From the NCBI RefSeq assembly GCF_002878395.1, contig NC_061119.1:49344673-49408672 (forward strand): DNA of 64,000 nucleotides. Direction: 5' to 3'. The DNA is from Capsicum annuum (lineage: Eukaryota; Streptophyta; Magnoliopsida; Solanales; Solanaceae). The position numbers and the translations under genes are program-made. Of this stretch, positions 59,584 through 64,000 are shown piece by piece. Positions within the stretch are counted from its first letter, which is position 1. The number at the start of each line of letters is the position of its first letter. The notes beneath the pieces were generated by a model. The model saw only the letters and a program-made list of their open reading frames with translations. It did no database searches and had not been told where the DNA came from.

Positions 59584-61673
59584 ATAAGAAATGCATAAGA
59601 TATCCAATAGGAGCAAAACTCTATCTCTCAATACAAGAAAGACATAGTTTAGATAAGAAAACGTAGAAGTCAACTCCGATGCATAGATCAACCGCTACCT
59701 CGAATAGGCTCCAAGTAGCGTCTGAATCAACTATCCGTGCCATGTACTCATACCTGGACCTGCACCAAAAGGGCACATTAGGGATGAGTATGATCTACTT
59801 GTACTCAGTAGGTACTATAGGCCAATTGAGTAAGGTGGAAAATAATGCATATAAATACAAACTATGGGCACATTACCTGCAGTGAGAAAATGTCACAAAT
59901 GGTAACCCACAACGTCTCCACTAACAGTTCTAATAAACACACATATAAAAAATACATGTAGAGAAAAGAAAAACAAATATACACGTACATAAAATACAAG
60001 TATAGAAAGATAGAACAAATGGTAGATTCAAGTAAAACACAGAAATACAATCACAACATAAGTATAATAGATGAGGTGCAATGAAGAAGATGATGATAAT
60101 AATGATGCACGAGGTCCCCGCACAACCTCCGCATACACCTACGGAGCTAAAGCTTCTCGACGTAGGACCCATGGAGGGTTCATCAACCTATATACAACCA
60201 ATATTCAAAACTAATATCCATATCTTCTCTCCGACACATACATCGATAGATAAGTTTTAAGATGTCATATTTTTCTATAAAAATGCCGGTGTTACTAGTA
60301 TTTTTAGTATTTCAATGATGGTACCAATGCTTTATGAATGAATATCATATAAGGATGTAGTGCTCACAACCAACCAAAATGAGAATATCCAATATCCAAC
60401 CAATGTACCAGCCATGTGAGCAAAAAATACACTCAAATCAACCAACCATACATGATCCAAATTAATTCGGAAAAACAATCAAGTGGACATGCAAGAAAAA
60501 GTCATTGATACCACATAAATACCAAAATCTAGGCATTTCCCCCCAAAAAGAGTACAACCAATCCCATATCAATATCAGGTCAACAACATCATATAAGACC
60601 TTATACAGTGATACATAAATAAATAATATCACAAAACCACTAAATAATATCAACATAGGCCACACACGGGCTCATAAATCACCTAAACACATTTTCCATG
60701 ATACAACCCTAACTACCAACCCAGTCTGAAGAAAGTTAAGCCATAACCTACCTCAAATGCTAAAGATCAATCCAAAGATCCTTCAATTCAAAGATTTCTC
60801 CTCACGAACAAACTTGGAAGTAACTAAAATATACAAATATAGAATCTATGCACCAAAAGAAATCCAATGATACACATATTACCTATTTTCAAGTTGGGGT
60901 CAAAATGAACCCGCAAAATGGGTTTTCAAAAAAGGGTAAAATTGTAATTTTATTTTAAAAAACATGTTTCCCATACTCATAGGAGTCTATAGCTGAAAAT
61001 TCATGCAAAAATAAGTAAAAAACGAGGTTCAAATCCAAGAATAACCATTTTCAAGCTTTACTGACAAAGATACCCAAAACTCATTTTAAAAATAAAATAT
61101 TTGAAGTTGTTTTGAATATGAAATCGATAAAAAAAATAATAATTATAATATCAAAAACTTACTAATGGAAAAAATCTCAAAAAGTCCTTTGTAATCGTCT
61201 AAATCTGAGCTCCTAAGCCCAAAAAATGGTGAAAATGGGGTTTTAATTCTCAACTTGGGTAGAAATCACGAAAAATACAATAGAAGTTCTTGGAAAATGG
61301 GAAAAAATAGAGTTCCATATTGATAGACAATGATTCTACGAGGAAAAAACATCAAAAATCATCAAGATTGGATCTTCTGAGCTCCCAAAATATCAAAAAT
61401 ACAAATTTGGGGTCATATTCTCAACGATGGTCACTTACACGACACTTTGATCGAATACGCGACCTGGTCAAAGGTCAGAATATTTCTTATGCAACCAAAA
61501 GTTTGCGTACCCAATCACACCAGCACCAACGATTTTGAGAATTTGTTTTTGACCCTCAGAACTCATTCAAAACCCTATGAACATGATCCCATAGTGAAAT
61601 TCAATTATAAAACATGTTCCGGATCCAATAGAGATATCAAATTTTTTAAAAAATGTCATTTTCATAGTATTGA
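59584..61673 (-). mobile_element. LTR R5 (5' LTR of the antisense integrase element)
   Basis: Close match to R4 in order and wording: AAGATATCCAATAGGAG, CCACTAACAGTTCTAATA, CATATCAATATCAGG-AACATCATA, GTTAAGCCATAACCTACC. It lacks the last 200 bp or so of the LTR at the low end and joins integrase directly, a large deletion. At the high end it is cut by S2; ATTGA (61669-61673) would be the left duplication of that element. Confidence 0.75.
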
Positions 61674-62393
61674 TGTCATGACTTGAACCAGACCCTAGAT
61701 GTAATGGGCATCCCAAGTCCAACCAGGACAGGGGACCTCCCTTTAACCCAACCCAACCGCCTTATACAACCTCAAATGGACTAAATTTTGAATATATAAC
61801 AAGATAGCGTTATTGTTCATATCAAGACTATGGGATAGGATCATGACCGTGACCAACCTAATAGAGTCTAACCGCACCAAACCCAACCATCCATACGATA
61901 CCAAACCAATGAGAATATAAAAACTTAACATGATAATCAATCCTAAAATGTAATGCAATAAAACAACAAACAATATCGTCTGATGATGTCAACCCCAACA
62001 CTAATGCCAATGCTAAGGAACACACCAATACCAACCCCGCCCATACAACTGCTAGAACTACCATGAAGCCTCTATCCAAAAGAAAACAATTATCCAATTG
62101 GAACATGCCTCGAACCATGGCCAAAACCAATATCTAAAATGAAAACAAAATGTCTAAGAGTATCCATATTATGAAATGAACCCTTTTGGAAAGATAGAAG
62201 CTCACTACTTTAATCCAAATTGCATCCCCGAGTCAATCACTATGTAGAAGGAGTCAAATGGTCGGTTCCTATATAGAGTGGATATACAGCTACCAGTAGA
62301 TGGGTTAGCAAATGACTGCTAGCAAGTGTCTTAGGATAAGGATAAAGTAATGCCATTTAAGCAACCAAGTACAACACACTATTATACATACAA

Positions 62394-62432
<39 letters not shown>

Positions 62433-63085
62433 TATCGAAAAAGGGAATTCGTGTTGGATGACTAGTACACCCTCTAATATAAAATATGATACTCGGACGT
62501 GGCCATCAAAGACCTCTCATATCGGAAAATATGAGTTTCCAGTGTAAGTTCCCCCAGAACCTCCACCTTCCACGACTCAGTTACATATCCCACCATTAAT
62601 GCCCAAATTAAAACCATATCCAAACAAATCCTATTACCATTTATTAACCATGGCTATTTATTAGTCGTATCATCATACCAACCATACTTGTAAGATTTAT
62701 CCATGGGCAAACCATTTAGGTTTAGGGGACTCTCAAGTGCCCTATCCGTTTACCATATTAACCTCTTGGGAGACTTCTATGTGCTCCACAAGCAAAACCA
62801 ATAAGCCTTTAACATTTGTAAAAGGTTTAAACCATTTATGGTTTCATGCATACATTGAAAACAAGCAAGAGTTCCATTTAAAGAAGTCAATGGAACCCCC
62901 ACTTAAGTCCTTTATAACCCATCATAGGGATAAGACTGACCCTCTTATGAGTCGTACCCTTCTTTATGATTGGTTCCCACCAGTCGTACCCAGGCCTTAA
63001 CCTTAGATAAGACACTATCCAGTATATGACTCATTCAACCAAGTCGTAACCTCAGCATACGATTCGTACCTATGATCCGTATCCC
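61674..63085 (-). mobile_element. Truncated 3' LTR S2
   Basis: Plus-strand start TGTCATGACTTGAACC, then landmarks shared with S1 and S3: AATGGGCATCCCAAGTCCAAC, CCATGGCCAAAACCAATAT, TCTGATGATGTCAACC. It ends about 63085 in CCGTATCCCTAG, short of the TGAAACACCC end of S1. Confidence 0.8.
62396..62431. repeat. (TA)n microsatellite in S2
   Basis: About 18 TA units following CAACC. It is homologous in position to 63881-63921 (S3) and to a short ACACATATATATA at 57371 (S1). Confidence 0.95.
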
Positions 63086-63159
63086 TAGAAAAATGAATTA
63101 CTAAGAGGATCAAACACTGATAACCATATGACCATGAACCTAAAGCTCTGATACCAACT
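63086..63159 (-). other. Residual interior with tRNA-Met primer site
   Basis: The 74 bases between S3 and S2 read, on the minus strand, GTTGGTATCAGAGCTTTAGG at the S3 side: a perfect tRNA-Met-type primer site. All gag, pol and purine-tract sequence and the start of the 3' LTR are deleted. Confidence 0.85.
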
Positions 63160-63878
63160 TATCATAACCCAAACTAGGTCCTAGACATAATGGGCATCCT
63201 AAGATGAACTAGGACTGGGTACCTCCCCTTTAACCCAATCCAACTGCCTTATACTGCCTCAGATAGACTGAATTCCAGACATATAACAAGATTCCATTAT
63301 TGTTCACATTAGGACTCAAGGATAGGATCACGATTATGACTAACCAAATCGAGTCTAACCGTACCAAACCCAACCATCCATACCATACAAAACCAACATG
63401 AATATTAAAACATAACATGAAAATTAATTGAAAAATTTAATACGATGGAACAACTAATAATATCATCCAGATGTCAGCCCTAACACCAATGCCAATTCAA
63501 AGGCTCACACCAAAACTGACCTCACCCATACCAATGCCCACAAGTACCACGAATCCTCTATTTAAAAGAGATCAATTATCAGGTTGAGATATGCCACTAA
63601 CCATGGCCAAAACCAATATCCAAAATAAAAATAAAATGTCTAAGAGTATCCATTTTTGAAATAGAACCTTTAAGAAAGACGGAAGCTCACCACTTTAATC
63701 CAAATGCTGTCCCCAAGTCAATCACTATGTAGGAGGAGTCGAATGGCCGATTCTTGCATAGCATGGATATAAAACTGCCAGTAGAAAGATTAAAGAATGA
63801 CTGCTATCATTTATCTGAGGATAAGGATAAAGTAATGCCATGCAAACAACCAAGCAAAACCATCCATTATGCATATAA

Positions 63879-63924
<46 letters not shown>

Positions 63925-64000
63925 GTTGGAAAAGGGAATCCATGTTTAACATGCATTTAAAACCATTACCTGGAGGGGTAACCTTGCCGTTTAACCATAC
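63160..64000 (-). mobile_element. 5' LTR S3 (cut by window end)
   Basis: Plus-strand start TATCATAACCCAAACTAGG directly after the primer site. It parallels S2 and S1 (AATGGGCATCCTAAG, CCATGGCCAAAACCAATATC). It continues beyond the window. Confidence 0.85.
63881..63921. repeat. (TA)n microsatellite in S3
   Basis: About 20 TA units after CATATAACC, at the same place in the LTR as the tract in S2. Open frames across it are not genes. Confidence 0.95.

Overview
What the DNA is. This is nuclear DNA from a dicot plant, probably Solanaceae. That placement rests on the look of the chromovirus (Tekay/Del-type Ty3-gypsy) LTRs and is an inference. I see no intact host gene, no rRNA or tRNA gene and no CRISPR array. 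The window is almost entirely decayed retrotransposon sequence inserted into other retrotransposon sequence, as expected of pericentromeric or other heterochromatin. All open frames are short, and every recognisable protein (gag, protease, RT, RNase H, integrase, one LINE, one unidentified ORF) is broken by stops or frameshifts.

Layout, left to right. 1-740: G-rich repeat and unassigned AT-rich DNA. 741-6217: a gypsy relic (LTR fragment, gag/pro/RT/integrase remnants) and a separate 2.7-kb LTR. 6218-7960: antisense RTE-type LINE fragment. 7961-11961: antisense gypsy relic H (LTR, then gag), its gag split by another LTR. 11962-29120: a solo LTR (target-site duplication CATTC) holding an antisense non-autonomous element with a tRNA-Asp-type primer site (14214-27789, TSD ATGAG). 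That element's LTR in turn holds an antisense tRNA-Met-primed element (15847-23548, TSD GATAA/TATAA). 29126-44335: the other LTR of H, interrupted by a solo LTR that holds a full-length sense Tekay-like element (30173-41914). The integrase of that element is interrupted by a short LTR element (35933-38342, TSD AAGAT). 44336-47445: sense LTR fragments with an antisense solo LTR (44650-47036). 47446-52967: a 5' LTR, an intact tRNA-Met primer site and 3.4 kb of non-coding interior. 52968-64000: antisense LTR fragment, gag zinc knuckle, LTR, integrase split by a solo LTR (56627-59031, TSD ATAAG), a second LTR, and a nearly interior-less element (61674 to beyond the window).

What stands out. (1) The insertion order can be read from direct repeats and TSDs, up to four layers deep. 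(2) Each LTR lineage carries, just upstream of a TATA-like box where one can be seen, a 100-450-bp block made of one short, often palindromic word repeated with variations. Words are shared by the two LTRs of one element but differ between lineages. (3) Two elements in opposite orientation share a long non-coding interior module. (4) The tRNA-Asp-primed element carries an unidentified 149-codon frame with four stops and no frameshift. All comparisons were made by eye; no alignment or database search was run.
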